A stretch of 64,000 nucleotides of DNA from Periconia sp. R9002. Lineage: Eukaryota > Ascomycota > Dothideomycetes > Pleosporales > Periconiaceae. The notes beneath the pieces were generated by a model. That model was not told the DNA's origin, searched no databases, and worked only from the letters and a program-made list of their open reading frames with translations. Positions 33,025 through 44,617 of this stretch are shown here, in pieces; the stretch's first letter is position 1, and every line of letters begins with the position of its first letter. Where the stretch lies: contig JAMAHW010000046.1 of the NCBI GenBank assembly GCA_023627715.1, positions 62,001-126,000 on the forward strand, given 5' to 3'. Position numbers and translations under genes: made by a program.

Positions 33025-36000
33025 TCACAAAGCAATCAATACCTGATTCTCTTTCTTGCTTTCGGCGCGCATCAAACTCAAAACTCTCTCCCTCTCCGTC
33101 ACCTCCTGCTCTTTATAGATTGCGATCAAATCTATGGTACTACGCCTCACACTAGCAATGCTCGCCTGGTCCATGGAGTTCTCGTTCTCTCCCGAAGAGA
33201 CAAAGCTTGGTCGCATACTCGCCGCACTCACAACACTGAACCGGCTGACTCGACTTTCGTTGCGGGAATGCTTGGGGAAGCGGCCAGGCAATGTGCGAGT
33301 GTGCATAGATCCACACTTGCTATCGAGTGAACGTCGAGGTGTAGCACCGAAATCTTCGAGCTCACGATCTCGCTCGACGCTTGCGCGAGGGTACGCTGGA
33401 AGGCAGTTTTCGTAGTACGCTGACAATACCCGTGCGTTGTCCCTGACCGGAGGTAAATCCAATTGTCCATCTAGTCCAGGCACCGTACTTTCTGGGTGGC
33501 ATGTCGCGCTGTTTAGCGGCCGCAGCGTGGACAGAGAATCTTGTTCTCTCGCCGTTTCCTGACCCCCCTTGCCAGAAATGTGGCCTTCATTCTCATCTAC
33601 GTTATTGCTGCTGCTATGACTGTGCTCTACGCTCCTCTCCTCGATAACTCCCCGCCTCCAGATGTCGGGTAAAATCTCTAATTCAGGATACTCCAATGTG
33701 CCACCACTGCTGATGGAACTCCGATGCCCTCGTCTGTGTCTCTGAAACTCGATGCTTTGGCTTTTGAACAGCTTCGTGTAATTCCTCAGAAATGACTTCC
33801 CAAATGTCATGGAGTTACTCTTCACCATGCGCATGTTTCCAATCTTCTTCTTTCGCTTCTTTTCACCAGGCGGTAATGGCGGAGATACAGGTCGTTGGGT
33901 TGGATCAACCCCATCTTCCTTGGTATCCGTATCTTTACCCGTGGCAAACTTTATTGCTGCTTCCAATGCAAAATCTCGTGTTTGAACTGAGTCGAGATGA
34001 TCAGCAGAAAGAGTACGCTCCTCTCGAGAGTGCGAAGGATACCGGCCCCAGGCACCGACGGTTTCTATGGAATCGGTTTGGCGATCAAAACATCTCTGCA
34101 TTTCATCGCTTAGACTCATATCTGCAGTGTTTTTTCCAACTACGGCGATTCGCCGACCGGACGGAACTTCGCGTTCTGTTTTGACGGTATGATCACGTGA
34201 TGGAGTACTAAAGGGAGGCGCAGAAAATCGTTTCAAAGAATTTGTCTCACTTGGGGAAATATTTGAATCCACACTCCGACGGGTCCGAGCAACACTTGTA
34301 CTTCGCTCCCTGAAAGGGCTGCTTCGAATAGCGAGGTTTCCATCCTTGGAGATGAAAAAAGCCGAGCGTTCATCCTGATGAGTCGCTAGGGCCTTTTCCC
34401 ACATGGGGCTGCCTTTTTGGTCCTTACCGAGGGCCTCTTGTTCCCTTTCAAAGCTGATCGCTGACTTTGATAACCTTCGCTCTCGATCTGTTGCCGGTTG
34501 AGTAGTCTCAGACGAGCCATCAATAACTGGTTCGATATATGGCCTCATGTTTGCCTCGCTCCGCGTACGGAGGCTGCTACGTTTCGGATTCAAGAGTCTT
34601 AAGATCGAAACCGATGCTGTGATTCGCCTCTTGGGAGGTGAAGGGCTGAACTCTTCTCGAAACTTGGATTTTTTTGTACTGGAGCTACTGTTACTGCGTG
34701 CCAGCCGCCTGTTTCCGTTCGGGAATTGGTTGATGGAAGTTGAAAAACCGGTTAGGCTGGAAGGATCAGTTGCGGTTTTGTGGACCATGGGGAGAGCTGC
34801 CGAATATGAATTAGATCTTCTCAACCTGGGATTATTCGACGGAACGGTATCCTGTAACTCGACAAAGTCGGCTGCTTTAGCAGTGTTGGTCAGTGAGCCA
34901 CCGCACCCGTCAGGAGGGCTTTGTGGACGACTAGAGTAGATGGACGATTTATCTTCACGTACTTCGCCAGAGATGACTCGACCCCACTTGCTGGGAACAT
35001 TGGAGCTGGCGAATCCAGAACTGGAAGCTTGTCGGTTGTGGCGAGACAGTTGAGTCTGCATCCGCGAAATTTGGCTCAAATCTGAATTGGAGCCATCTGG
35101 AAGTGGATGTCGCATGTTGGTTGACAATTCTGACGAATATTTAAGGTTATCCCAGGAGAGTAGAGACCCTGATCGAAGATGATGCGAGATACGCATGCTA
35201 TGAAGATGAAGGGATTCGCGAGGATCATCATAAGCATAGTCTTCGTCGTTTCCATCCTTCCCAACTTGAGAGTTGGCATCTCTCGACGTGACCCGGATGG
35301 TACCTGGGAGAGAAGTGGACGGACGAGGTGTACTTGTTACAGTAGGTTCCTGCACACGTATGTCTGGTGTGGGAATACCCTGTGTCTGGGGCTTCGCCAA
35401 CTCTGTGTTTCTGATTTTGAATTGCCCAGGCATCTCACAAGAAGTTTTGGACTGAGCAGTCGAAACTTTTGCCTCCGATGACACGGGAGTTTGTGAGAGG
35501 CGAAGGCTTTCATTCAAGGCTGCCGACCATGCCATACCCTCAATGTCGGTCCCTCTGAGACTCGGTAGTCTTAGCGGCGAGAGCGGGGAGGGTGCGGGGA
35601 GTTCCGCAGATGTCGCAGAGTGAGAGCGACGCTGCTTTCGTTTTTTTGCATGATCGGAAGTGATCTGGAGATTAGGGGAGCTAAAGATCTTGGGTAAGGG
35701 TGTGGAGGGTGACTTGGACTGTCGACTGATGTGGTAAGGTTCAAGTTGGGATGCAAGCTGTGAGTGCCGGCTCTTGGAAGATGACTCTGGAGTAGGATTG
35801 CTAGCAAAGTCAGTAAAATCCGGACAGCCTAGCCTAGATGTCTCACCTTCCTGTCGAAGGGAACCAGTCGATGTCATGAAGACTAGGTCGTTTGTACGGT
35901 CGTTTGCCGATGTTCTTTCCAATGTCGTCAAGCACCTCCGCATCGGGATCGTATCCCCCTTCATGTGGCTCTTTAGAACTGAGAAGATTTTCCTTGAGGT

Positions 36001-36475
36001 CGAATTTGGTGAGTTTGAGTTGGAGATTGGGGGGACCCTTGAATTGTTTCGAATCAATGTCTGGGATCCCGGTAGCACCAGCGGTAATGTTCCTGGAGGC
36101 GCCACCTGCCCTTGCATCCTCGCTGGATGACTTCTTGGACAAATCCTTGGAGAACTTCTGCTTGATGATCGAATGCACGCTTTTCATCTTTTGGAGTGAG
36201 TGCAAGCTGTACAATGACGGCTTGATGAAGCGTGCACGCCCTGCCTTGACAGGAGGGGAAGGGGAAGGCCGGTTGCCAGAGGCATTTCGAAAAATGTCGC
36301 GGATCTCGCAAAGATCACCGGTCTGGGCACTGGTAAAACGCGAACTCTGCGACTGTGTCTGATGGGAGAGAAGAGGAAGCTTGACTGGGGTGGCTTCGGT
36401 GATGGGGGCATTTGGCAGTTGAGGAGAGCTTGTGCGACTGTCGTCCACGGCCGTACAGCATAGCTTTGTGGCCAT
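33025..36475 (-). CDS. Large Ser-rich, mostly disordered protein, function unknown
   Basis: Exons 36475-35847 and 35800-33025 flank a 46-bp intron (gtgaga, gctag) and encode 1134 residues. Frame continuity is clear: exon 1 ends with GGA-AG and exon 2 completes a Ser codon. The protein is dominated by Ser, Arg, Pro and Thr with many RxxS/SP sites, suggesting a phosphorylated scaffold or regulator. Short basic blocks (KKRKQRRSHS, KKRKKK) could act in nuclear localisation or membrane binding. A basic N-terminal helix-prone block (KMKSVHSIIKQKFSKDLSKK) and a charged C-terminus (TIDLIAIYKEQEVTERERVLSLMRAESKKENQ), possibly coiled-coil, are the most structured parts. I recognise no domain. Confidence 0.75.
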
Positions 36476-36803
36476 GGCGCTGACAGTGGCATTTGCCGCT
36501 GGATGTGGTGATGAAAAGACGGGTGAAGGTCAAAGGATGTGGTGGGCGTGCTCGAATGTTGTTGTTGTTGGTGTGATGAAGTGTGCCAGGACATGGTGGA
36601 GCGGCTTCCGTAACCAGACATTTACAGCAGGAGCGCCCCAGGAAATGAGGCACATCCCAAGGAAGGGGCCAGGCGTGATCCATCTAGAGCCTACATCGCA
36701 TCACGCCACTTGTAAAGCTACATGCAGGTGTACAGCACGCGTACATGGAGGAAGGCATCAACGGCTCGCGCAGATTCGTGCTAGAGGTCTTGTTCGCATC
36801 GTC
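36476..36803. other. Short intergenic region upstream of the Ser-rich protein gene
   Basis: This 328-bp stretch between two minus-strand genes contains no recognised gene. It should hold the promoter of the Ser-rich protein gene and the 3' UTR of the Pof1-like gene. Confidence 0.4.
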
Positions 36804-37727
36804 TCAACTCATCATCTTTTTCCCTTCAGCATCCTCACTATACAATTCCTGCTCTCGCACCCAGTCCGACACTGTCTGTGTACACAGGTCGCTCACAATC
36901 TCCCACTCCTGCCTCTGTGCTGCTTTCCTGACCCTCGTGCTGCTGATTCCAACGCCTTCTACGTCCTCCACCAGCTCTACTCGGTAACCCCATTCGCCCT
37001 TGAATCCTTCGGCCTCCTTCTCCCCTCGCCGCAGGGCCATTACATAATCTCGTTGCTCCTCCAATGTCCCGTATTCCTTGGAACTCTCGTCGCTTTCATC
37101 ATAAGGCCTTGCCGTGACCCTCAACCCGTGTCCGGCGTCGAAAAAAGGTGCGAGCGCAGATAGCGGAGGCGAGTGTTTTGGATAGTACTTCGGATTGCAA
37201 AAACGAATCAAGGTATCATACCCCACAAGATGTACGTGCTTTGGCGAAGACTCGTAGAACGGTGGGTTGGACTCGGCAATCGCGATGGATTTGTCCGTGT
37301 AGTAAGGTTCCGTAGTAAGCCCTACATCAATGGAAATGGAAGTGTTTTGGTCACCCGACGAGATGCTCTTGTTCCATGCTCTGGAAATATCCTCCCCAAG
37401 ACCAGCCATGAGCGCAATCCTCTGTTGGAAGCTTGCGGGGCTTGGTGCTTTATCTGCATTGTGTGTACTGAATAGCAGAAGGACTCTGAACGGTTCGTCT
37501 TCTCTTTTTGTTGCTCGTAGCGCGGAGTTAACCAAACCAAAATGCGCTTTGGACGGTGGGTTAAAGGACGAGTCGAGTATGTACAAGGTCTTTGGCTTTG
37601 TGGAGGTGGGATTGATAGTGCGGACGACGCGGAACTTGGAAGATGACGAGGTAAAAGAGTGGAGAGCAGCCTCGAAATCGGGGAGCAACGCCCGGAGAGA
37701 TGAGCTACGAGACGACATGACAGACAT
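36804..37727 (-). CDS. Pof1-like nicotinamide-mononucleotide adenylyltransferase family protein
   Basis: A single exon encodes 307 residues of the nucleotidyltransferase (cytidylyltransferase-like) superfamily. The nucleotide-binding motif SSFNPPSKAHF (53-63) is the HxGH-type loop in its Pof1/NMNAT-like form, with a single His. The C-terminal ISSTRVR motif (261-267) matches ISSTxxR, which binds the triphosphate. VHLVGYDTLIRFCNPKYY is the conserved central block. Yeast Pof1 is reported to have nicotinamide-nucleotide adenylyltransferase-like activity and links to filamentation and ER quality control. The start is the first ATG; a second in-frame ATG lies three codons later. Confidence 0.85.
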   Translation of the reverse strand: MSVMSSRSSSLRALLPDFEAALHSFTSSSSKFRVVRTINPTSTKPKTLYILDSSFNPPSKAHFGLVNSALRATKREDEPFRVLLLFSTHNADKAPSPASFQQRIALMAGLGEDISRAWNKSISSGDQNTSISIDVGLTTEPYYTDKSIAIAESNPPFYESSPKHVHLVGYDTLIRFCNPKYYPKHSPPLSALAPFFDAGHGLRVTARPYDESDESSKEYGTLEEQRDYVMALRRGEKEAEGFKGEWGYRVELVEDVEGVGISSTRVRKAAQRQEWEIVSDLCTQTVSDWVREQELYSEDAEGKKMMS

Positions 37728-38200
37728 AGGGGAACAATTGAACTCAACAGATGCGCATCATTATTTGACCTGGTCTCATGGAGCAGCTAATGTACATGAA
37801 GGAGTTTGAGAAGTGGGGTGGGAGATCCCTGGAAGTCGACATCTAGAAGCGAGTCAGACGCTCATGTTGTATAAATACTGCATGACTCGATAAATCATAA
37901 TATATGTAAATTCCAAAGATGTACTCAGTTCATTCATATCTACACAGCCATAATCAAAGCTAACGACAGCTTCAATGTAGAGCCAGCAAAAGGCTCCATG
38001 ATGGATCCAAAACGCCAATACCCATTCCCAAAGTCGCTAATAACATCAATAAATCAATCAAATACATGTAACCATAAAATGATAACGACCGACCATTTAA
38101 ACACATAACGCTAGCCTTTAGTCATAAGTCGATGTTGCGCAAGAAGATAAACCGAAATAAAATTTCCTGAAAGATGAGAGATGATCGCCAAAGTTACTAC
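37728..38200. other. Intergenic region between the Pof1-like and kelch genes
   Basis: This 473-bp A/T-rich stretch holds the Pof1-like promoter and kelch 3' UTR. No gene was recognised. Confidence 0.45.
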
Positions 38201-41200
38201 TCATCTTCCTTCTATTGCTTTTTCTTTTTCTTTGCCGGCCACGGAGTGAGTGCTGCTCTTCCTCGGAGTGTTTTCAAGAGATGCGGAACTTCTTTTAGAT
38301 CGAATTTTTATGGACTTGATGGAAGGCGATGGAGACGGTCTGGGCGAAGCACGTGGAGTCGGTTGTGGTGAGCTCATCTGTTCAAATTTGCCCGCCAGGT
38401 CTCTGACCCTGTTGGGGGTCCCGTAGGTGGGCTTGCCGCTACTCGGGGAGTCCTTGTTGACGTTTTCACTTGAGTCCTCCCGTGGCAAAGACAAAAGGCT
38501 GCTCCGGTCAACATCTGCATTGACGACTCGCAATTTTGATCTCGGCACCGTGAACATGACTTGGACAACTCTTCGCTCTACAGCAGCCTCGACGTCCCAA
38601 TCGTCCTCATCGGCCGGCGTACATGGTCTTTCTTTGTTTGTCGACACGCCTAATTCCCTGCCATGTATTGGCGAGTCAGGAGTTGGGAGGCAGTCATCAT
38701 CGGTAAGGTTGATTAGCAAGTTCCCACGCTCTCGCCATTCACGGCGTTGTCGTTCCTGTTCTGCAAATGCAACGTCTTCAGGGGCGCCCCAGTCATCCCC
38801 GCTGTTCCGCCTCCATCTGGCCCGTGGATCAGCTGCATCAATTTCCTCGTCCATCCAATCTTGCTTTCCTCTTCTACTTCGCCAGAAACTTGCATCCGAG
38901 GCAGCTCGCCTTGGGGGTGTAGCAGCCGGAAGCGACTGATGTCTAGCTGCTTTGTTTGAGCCTTCAGATGCTCCAGGATCGTCCTTGTAAGATTCAAAAT
39001 TCATTGTTACGTTCGTCATGGAGTTTGTTCGGTCGGTTGGTGTCGTCCTAGATAGAGCTCGTCTCACACTACCCAACAAACTCTTTCTTCTTTCTCTACC
39101 AAATGCAGCACGCGCTAAGCCTTCCGTAAGTGACGTTGCGGCAGTAGTAGTACCGGTCCGACTCATACTACCTTCCGTATCGCGAATAGAGTGGGGGTTC
39201 GATCCGTCTGAGGTAGATGACGTAGTCGGCCTGGCTCGTTCTGGATTCCCCCCAAGCAATGCTTCACCTTCAGCTTGAAGAGCTCGAAAAGATGAAGGAG
39301 CTGTGGTGAAGGAGTCAGCATCAGCATTTGCGGTATTTGGTCGACCGTTACTATCATGGCTGCTCGTATCTGTTGACAGACCGCTGTTCAGCATCGCGGT
39401 AGAACGCGTTGCACTTCGCATGGATCGCGCACTTCGTTCACTCAGGTCAGAGCCTGTTCGACATGACGACTTGGTCGGCGAATCTCGTCCATCAAAAATC
39501 GAGCCTGGGTGATGAGCTGGATCAACAATGGCTGCGAGATTCAATCGTGTTGATTTACGAGATAAAGCATCCGGGCGCTCTCGCATGGGAGATGTTGGTG
39601 CTGAATGGAAAGGGTCTTTGTGATCATCGACTGTGTGGTTGCTATCCACAAATGGATCGGTTTCCTCAAGCACAGTTTGTGAATGGGCTGCTCTTTCTTG
39701 CATTTCCGGCTGTCGAGTCAGCGGGGTCTGTTCACTGGATTCCTCCTCCTCTTGCTCTTCGTCAAGCTCGTCTATAGGATGAATATTCCCAGAACCCCTC
39801 ATGCGATTCTCATCAAAGCGAGTCATAGGCTGATTCGGTCTATGGCCGAGACTTCGTCGTAAACCACGGGTTGGGCTTGGGATCTCTACGAGCAAGCCGG
39901 TCCGCTCAGCCTCATGTGAGTTTGCCCGTCTCCATCCAGCATTTTGTTGGTTTCCAGGCACTGGATAGAAGTGTGAATTGCTTTCCGGGTACGCACTTTG
40001 CCCTCCACGACCATCTATCCCAGGAAGAACGGCTCCAAGGTTGTACCGATAGGCGCTCATGGAAAGTTCACTCAGCTGCTTTTCCCTAACTTCACGCTGT
40101 CTCTTGAGCCTTTTGGTATACCAGAAGTAAAAGCCCATCAAACCAAGCACAGCAGCCATGCCAATACCCAGGCCAGCTCCGAGGCCAGCCTTTTGCGATG
40201 TCGTTGACAACGGTCCTGTACTTTCAGGCGGGGTAGACACTGCGTCGGGAGGTGGAGAATAATCTGGAATCCAGGCGCTAGATGTAACGTTGAAAAAGAG
40301 AGTTTTGGAATTTGCAGATGCTGCCCTGCGCCGAATCGTATTGGGTGAAGATATAGTATAGCCTCCTACGATCATCATGACATTACCAGGGAGCATAACG
40401 GCTCCATGCCCGTAGATTCCAGAGCCGGCAGGCAGCCCAGAGCCAGTTGTGGCGGGGACGGACCATTGCCACGGGCCATGTCCGCCGTATCCGTCTCCCA
40501 CGTTAAGCACAGCCAACGGCGGATCGGCAGGCGTGTTGATGTCTCCAATCCAGCCCCCAAAAATTACGATGTGTTGCCCATCGGAAGTCAGTACAGCACT
40601 GTGTCCCGAGCGTGGCTCTATAGCATCGACCTCCTTCCGGATCGCCAGATCTGTACGAGATGTGTCTGGCTGTGATACGGGAATAAAGGTCCATCCTTGT
40701 TGTGGTAAGGAAAACAGAGCGATCTGGGAAGTGTTGATGAAGGCCGAATTGGTGTGACCGGCTATCAGGGCGAAATTTTGTTGTTGCATCTGGACACCAT
40801 CGCTGCGGTTTGAGAAGCTTGGTGTCAAGGGTGTCAAGGAAAAGCCTGCTTCTGGGATAGGGGGCCCCCTACTTGAAGATACGTCGACTTGGTACTTGAT
40901 GGACTTGACACTTTGCTGAACAGGTTCCAGCGTGACCATGAAGCTCGAGTAGTTTGCTGCGGATTGCCAGGCTGTATCGTTGGTGTCCTGGAATGGGCAC
41001 ATGCCGCCAAAGAAGTAGGCACTAGTGCTCATCGCATCGCTGTCGACGGAGGCAGAAAAGGCAACGCCGGCGCTGAGATAGTTGGGACCCATATCAAAAA
41101 CATGCTTGCTATCTTGCTTGAAGGTGGTATCTTCCCGCGTCCAGCTACCACTGGAGCCTTTGTCTGATGATTGGGGAACGAAAGACCACACTTGCGCCCC

Positions 41201-41566
41201 ACTTGCGCCTAGAGCACAATTTCCAGTGTATACAGTGATGTTATTTCCTTGGCCGTTCAGAATGGCGTTGAAGGGTTGCGGGGTTTTGGGATCGAGAAAA
41301 GGTAGACTTGGGTAAAGGGTTGTATATGGCATTTTGGCTGCCGTCACTTTGGAAGAGAGGTCCATGGCACCAAGTTGGAACTGGGCCGAGTTGTCGGAGG
41401 CGGGCTGGAAAACGTAGACGACGGAGCCATTGTGAAGAAGTCGAGTTGGGTTATAGGGAGCATGTATCGAGGAAGCGGCGGTGATGGCTGCGAGCAATGG
41501 AAGCCACAGCAGCAACTGCTGTAACAGGTTGGCGCACGCAAAAGGCCGTGGGTGATTCCGAGTCAT
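38201..41566 (-). CDS. Kelch-repeat type I membrane protein with long cytosolic tail
   Basis: A single exon encodes 1121 residues. A signal peptide covers about residues 1-31 (LLQQLLLWLPLLAAITAASS). The extracellular part (about 32-455) contains kelch-type blades, including HSAVLTSDGQHIVIFGGW and HGAVMLPGNVMMIVGGY, and many N-glycosylation sites. One membrane segment lies at about 461-483 (GLGAGLGIGMAAVLGLMGFYFWY), followed by a basic stop-transfer sequence. The remaining ~640 residues are cytosolic, Ser/Pro/Arg-rich and mostly disordered, with acidic patches (DELDEEQEEEESSEQ). The start at 41566 was chosen because it opens the signal peptide. The frame is open to an ATG at 41851, which would bury that signal. 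The architecture suggests a cell-surface sensor or polarity factor; this is inference. Confidence 0.82.
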   Translation of the reverse strand: MTRNHPRPFACANLLQQLLLWLPLLAAITAASSIHAPYNPTRLLHNGSVVYVFQPASDNSAQFQLGAMDLSSKVTAAKMPYTTLYPSLPFLDPKTPQPFNAILNGQGNNITVYTGNCALGASGAQVWSFVPQSSDKGSSGSWTREDTTFKQDSKHVFDMGPNYLSAGVAFSASVDSDAMSTSAYFFGGMCPFQDTNDTAWQSAANYSSFMVTLEPVQQSVKSIKYQVDVSSSRGPPIPEAGFSLTPLTPSFSNRSDGVQMQQQNFALIAGHTNSAFINTSQIALFSLPQQGWTFIPVSQPDTSRTDLAIRKEVDAIEPRSGHSAVLTSDGQHIVIFGGWIGDINTPADPPLAVLNVGDGYGGHGPWQWSVPATTGSGLPAGSGIYGHGAVMLPGNVMMIVGGYTISSPNTIRRRAASANSKTLFFNVTSSAWIPDYSPPPDAVSTPPESTGPLSTTSQKAGLGAGLGIGMAAVLGLMGFYFWYTKRLKRQREVREKQLSELSMSAYRYNLGAVLPGIDGRGGQSAYPESNSHFYPVPGNQQNAGWRRANSHEAERTGLLVEIPSPTRGLRRSLGHRPNQPMTRFDENRMRGSGNIHPIDELDEEQEEEESSEQTPLTRQPEMQERAAHSQTVLEETDPFVDSNHTVDDHKDPFHSAPTSPMRERPDALSRKSTRLNLAAIVDPAHHPGSIFDGRDSPTKSSCRTGSDLSERSARSMRSATRSTAMLNSGLSTDTSSHDSNGRPNTANADADSFTTAPSSFRALQAEGEALLGGNPERARPTTSSTSDGSNPHSIRDTEGSMSRTGTTTAATSLTEGLARAAFGRERRKSLLGSVRRALSRTTPTDRTNSMTNVTMNFESYKDDPGASEGSNKAARHQSLPAATPPRRAASDASFWRSRRGKQDWMDEEIDAADPRARWRRNSGDDWGAPEDVAFAEQERQRREWRERGNLLINLTDDDCLPTPDSPIHGRELGVSTNKERPCTPADEDDWDVEAAVERRVVQVMFTVPRSKLRVVNADVDRSSLLSLPREDSSENVNKDSPSSGKPTYGTPNRVRDLAGKFEQMSSPQPTPRASPRPSPSPSIKSIKIRSKRSSASLENTPRKSSTHSVAGKEKEKAIEGR

Positions 41567-42399
41567 GGTGGTGGTGTGGACTCCAGGTTTACAGTAAGAA
41601 CTCGAGCACACAGAACTGGAGGGAGGACTTTCAGCCCCGCCGTGATGTCGTCTCCATTGAATGAGCCAGTCGGTAGGTTGTGCGTGGGGAGGTGCAGGCG
41701 ACCAGAACCGAGCAGGAACACGACACGCCGAAAGCGACGGCCAACGATGGGATGGGGCGGGAGAGGAGATGCTAGAGGGAGAACAGAATAGAATAAGAGA
41801 CAGGATTGAAGTGGAGTGAGAGGCAGAACGGGAGTTCACGCACGGATGCAAACAGTAGGTATGGATGGGTCACGGTGGAGATGGAGGGTCTGGTCTGTAA
41901 ACAGGCCTCATCATGTCATGCCATGCGCAACACCAACCAGCCCATGGCGCAGCGGCTTCCTCCTTCAAGGCAGCCTGCGACACGCGCCTAGACCAATGAG
42001 GAGGTCGGGGTGGATGCATCTGGAATGCATCATGACTACGCGCTTATGAGGGTTGGATGGTGGCGCCCACTGCCCACTCCGAACACACGGCCGAGGTGGA
42101 TACATGCCAGTCAACAAACACCGTTGCCCCTAGCAACCACGCCATCAACGCGGCGCCGCACCGTCAGACGGTCTTTTTTCCCACCACTTACTTACTTTGC
42201 CGTCTTGGATGCATGTGATGGAAGCCACTCCTGATAAGAACCTGGTATATCGGCAGGTGCAATTTCTCCGTTACGAAGGTGCTTCAAAAACATGTATGCC
42301 ATGCATGATTCGGCTCGAGCAAAACATTGAATGCTATCTGAGCTTGGTCTATATATACACGCACCATACTGCCAGCAGGTATACACCATATACTCAGGC
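41567..42399. other. Kelch gene leader/promoter and SDR 3' region
   Basis: This 830-bp stretch lies between two minus-strand genes. The first ~285 bp upstream of the kelch start are open in frame with it. No independent gene, RNA or repeat was recognised. Confidence 0.45.
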
Positions 42400-43365
42400 T
42401 TAAAAGCTGAACCGCATGCCTCCGTTGGCGCAGATGACAGAGCCGGTTGTCCATCCGCTCTCTGGTAAACAAAGCATCCCTGTAACCCCCGCGATCTCCT
42501 CGCTGTATGCCGGTCTGCCACCCACCTTGATCGACGTCTCGTACATGTCATCAGGGTCGATGCCTTTTCGTGGAGCCGCCAACGGCGTGTTCTCGATATG
42601 GGGCTTGTTCTGAGCAACAAAGTCATCGTCGGTCGACGTGTACATGTCGGTGGCTACTGGACCTGGGTTGATGGCGTTGACAGTGGCACGTTCGGCCAGC
42701 TCGCGGGCCCAGGTTCGTGTCATGGCTTCGAGGGCGGCCTTGGTGCCTCCGTAGATGGACTGCGTCTTGTATCCGAGTGAGGATGAGACCGAGGACAGAT
42801 TCACAATGCGACCGGAGCGGTCGTGGGGAAGGTAGGGGAGAGCAGCCTGCATGAGGAGCAGAGGCCCACGGACGTTGATGTTGTACTGTCTCGCAAACTG
42901 CTCGCAGTCGATTTTTTCTATCGGGTTGTTGCCGGCCACTCCAGCGTTGTTGATGATGATGCCAATCTCAAACTTGCCCGTTTTTGGGTGCTGGAAGTGG
43001 TTTTTGGCTACGTCAACAATGTGCTTGGGTCCATTCTCGGAGCCCATGTTGGCCTGCACGATGACGGCTTGGATGCCATGTTCGGCCTCGAGTTCGGCGG
43101 CGAGCTCTTCGGTGATCTTGGTGGATGAGTCCGAGGTATAGTTGAGGACGAGATTGCAGCCCTTGCTGGCCAGGTTTCTTGCGATGGCGGCACCGATACC
43201 TGGCGGAACGGTTCTGGTAAGCAAAAGTGAAGCGTTGAGAATTGCATCATTTCACCAACCTCTTGAAGCCCCAGTAACGATGCCTACGCGTCCTTCGAGA
43301 GGCAGGGCGCGCGAGCTATGGTACAGGTTGGTGGAATTGGTGCGGGTGTGCTCTGGCCTGGACAT
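42400..43365 (-). CDS. Short-chain dehydrogenase/reductase, 3-oxoacyl-ACP reductase-like
   Basis: Exons 43365-43260 and 43199-42400 flank a 60-bp intron (gttggt, gccag) and encode 301 residues. The splice joins VTGASRG to IGAA, restoring the TGxxxGxG cofactor motif. Other classical SDR features are NNAG (119-122), the catalytic Ser in NLSSVSS (about 171-175), YGGTK (Y185, K189) and NPGPVATDMY. The Arg in TGASRG suggests NADP(H). The C-terminus ends with the GGMRFSF segment found in FabG-like SDRs. There is no mitochondrial or peroxisomal signal. The substrate cannot be inferred. A tempting upstream AG at the acceptor would break the frame. Confidence 0.85.
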
Positions 43366-44617
43366 GGTGAAGGGATGGATTCACTGTGCAAGATGATGTA
43401 TGCGATGGTTGAGGGGACAGTAGATATATGATATATGTATGTACAGAGAGAGAGGCATTACCCCAAGGTGGTTCTCTCCAGCCTACCTACTCTGAATGGC
43501 GGGGTTACTCGAGTGGGATGAGGGGCAGGAGCTTGTACCGGGCCACCATTACTGGAGCCGCCCCATGGGCCCGCGGTAGAAGTCTGGATTAGCAACGACA
43601 TGTCTCCAGCCAGTTGATCACTAGGTAAGTACGTATACCATGTGATTGTGTAGGTAGTTGGAGGTGACTGTCCACTTGTCGGGAATACATATTGGAAGAG
43701 TTGGAGTTGTGCAATCACTTTTTTTTCCACGAAGGAATATCTACATGTGTATGTAGTGTAGGGAGGGGTGGTTGCAGGTAACCCGGTCGAATCAGCACCC
43801 GCTGTCCACGGTATGACTACCTACCTAGGTACATAGCAATGCCCATTTCTGTCGGCCCTTCCCCCCCAAATTTTCTCTGTGCGGAGTGGCCAATACTGCA
43901 ATACTGGCCATCTGTTGAGAAGGGCCTTACTGTTCGGGGTTACAACTAGCAACATGAGGCGACGGAATGCGGGTGCAGAAACCCTCCGAAGTCGGCGGAG
44001 AGTTTACGACTGACTGACTCCGTGAGCCATCATTCTGCCAGCCTAACGGAGGCACGGCGATGGGTATGTGGACCCGAACACGAAAGCACAGAGGCAACGG
44101 AGGCATTGGCAGAAGAACAAGTGTCGTCAGAGTACATGGAGATGGCGTACGGGCTTGCAGCATACGCGACGATGCTGAAGCACAGGTGGAGAGAGTTGAG
44201 GGGCAATGAGGGAGGGAATGCACGCCGGCCGGGCCCAGGGACCAAAGGGCCCCAGGCGGTGAACGCCAGCGGCCAATCACATGCCCCACTCTCACCCCGC
44301 GCGCAGCCACGCCGACAAAAAGAGCTGCAAAGACTGCACTGACTGTCCCGACAAGAGCACACCATCCGTCAATCCCCCCGAGCAACAAGTACAATAGTAA
44401 TACCCCCCGCCCTTCTTCTCTTCTTTCTTCCTCCTTCTTCCTCTTCCTCTTCCTCCCCCTCCTCCCATTCATCGTCCATCCCATCTCCCTTCTCTCCTCT
44501 CTTCGTTTATTGCTTCCACTTTCATCTCACAAAAAGGCAACCCGCCTCGTATACACGGGCCTTTTTCTTCTTCTTATCAGCATCCCCCTCCAATTCCGCA
44601 CACACTCACATCTCACC
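43366..44617. other. Divergent intergenic region, SDR and MetE promoters
   Basis: This 1.25-kb stretch contains the promoters of the SDR and the highly expressed methionine synthase. It has TAGGTA/TACCTA-type short palindromic words (for example CTACCTAGGTAC near 43820-43832), a CCAAT box at 44273-44277 and a long pyrimidine tract before MetE. Short open frames lack family character. Confidence 0.5.
44409..44469 (+). promoter_or_regulatory. Pyrimidine (CT) tract upstream of MetE
   Basis: Almost uninterrupted C and T about 150-210 bp upstream of the start codon. CT-rich tracts just upstream of or within leaders are a known mark of strongly expressed genes in filamentous fungi. I see no upstream ATG between the tract and the start codon. 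Confidence 0.55.

Noticed and set aside
36476..37163. Plus-strand frame around 36432-37163 (243 codons)
   Set aside because: It overlaps the Pof1-like gene and the Ser-rich gene 5' end in antisense, with Cys/His-rich irregular translation.
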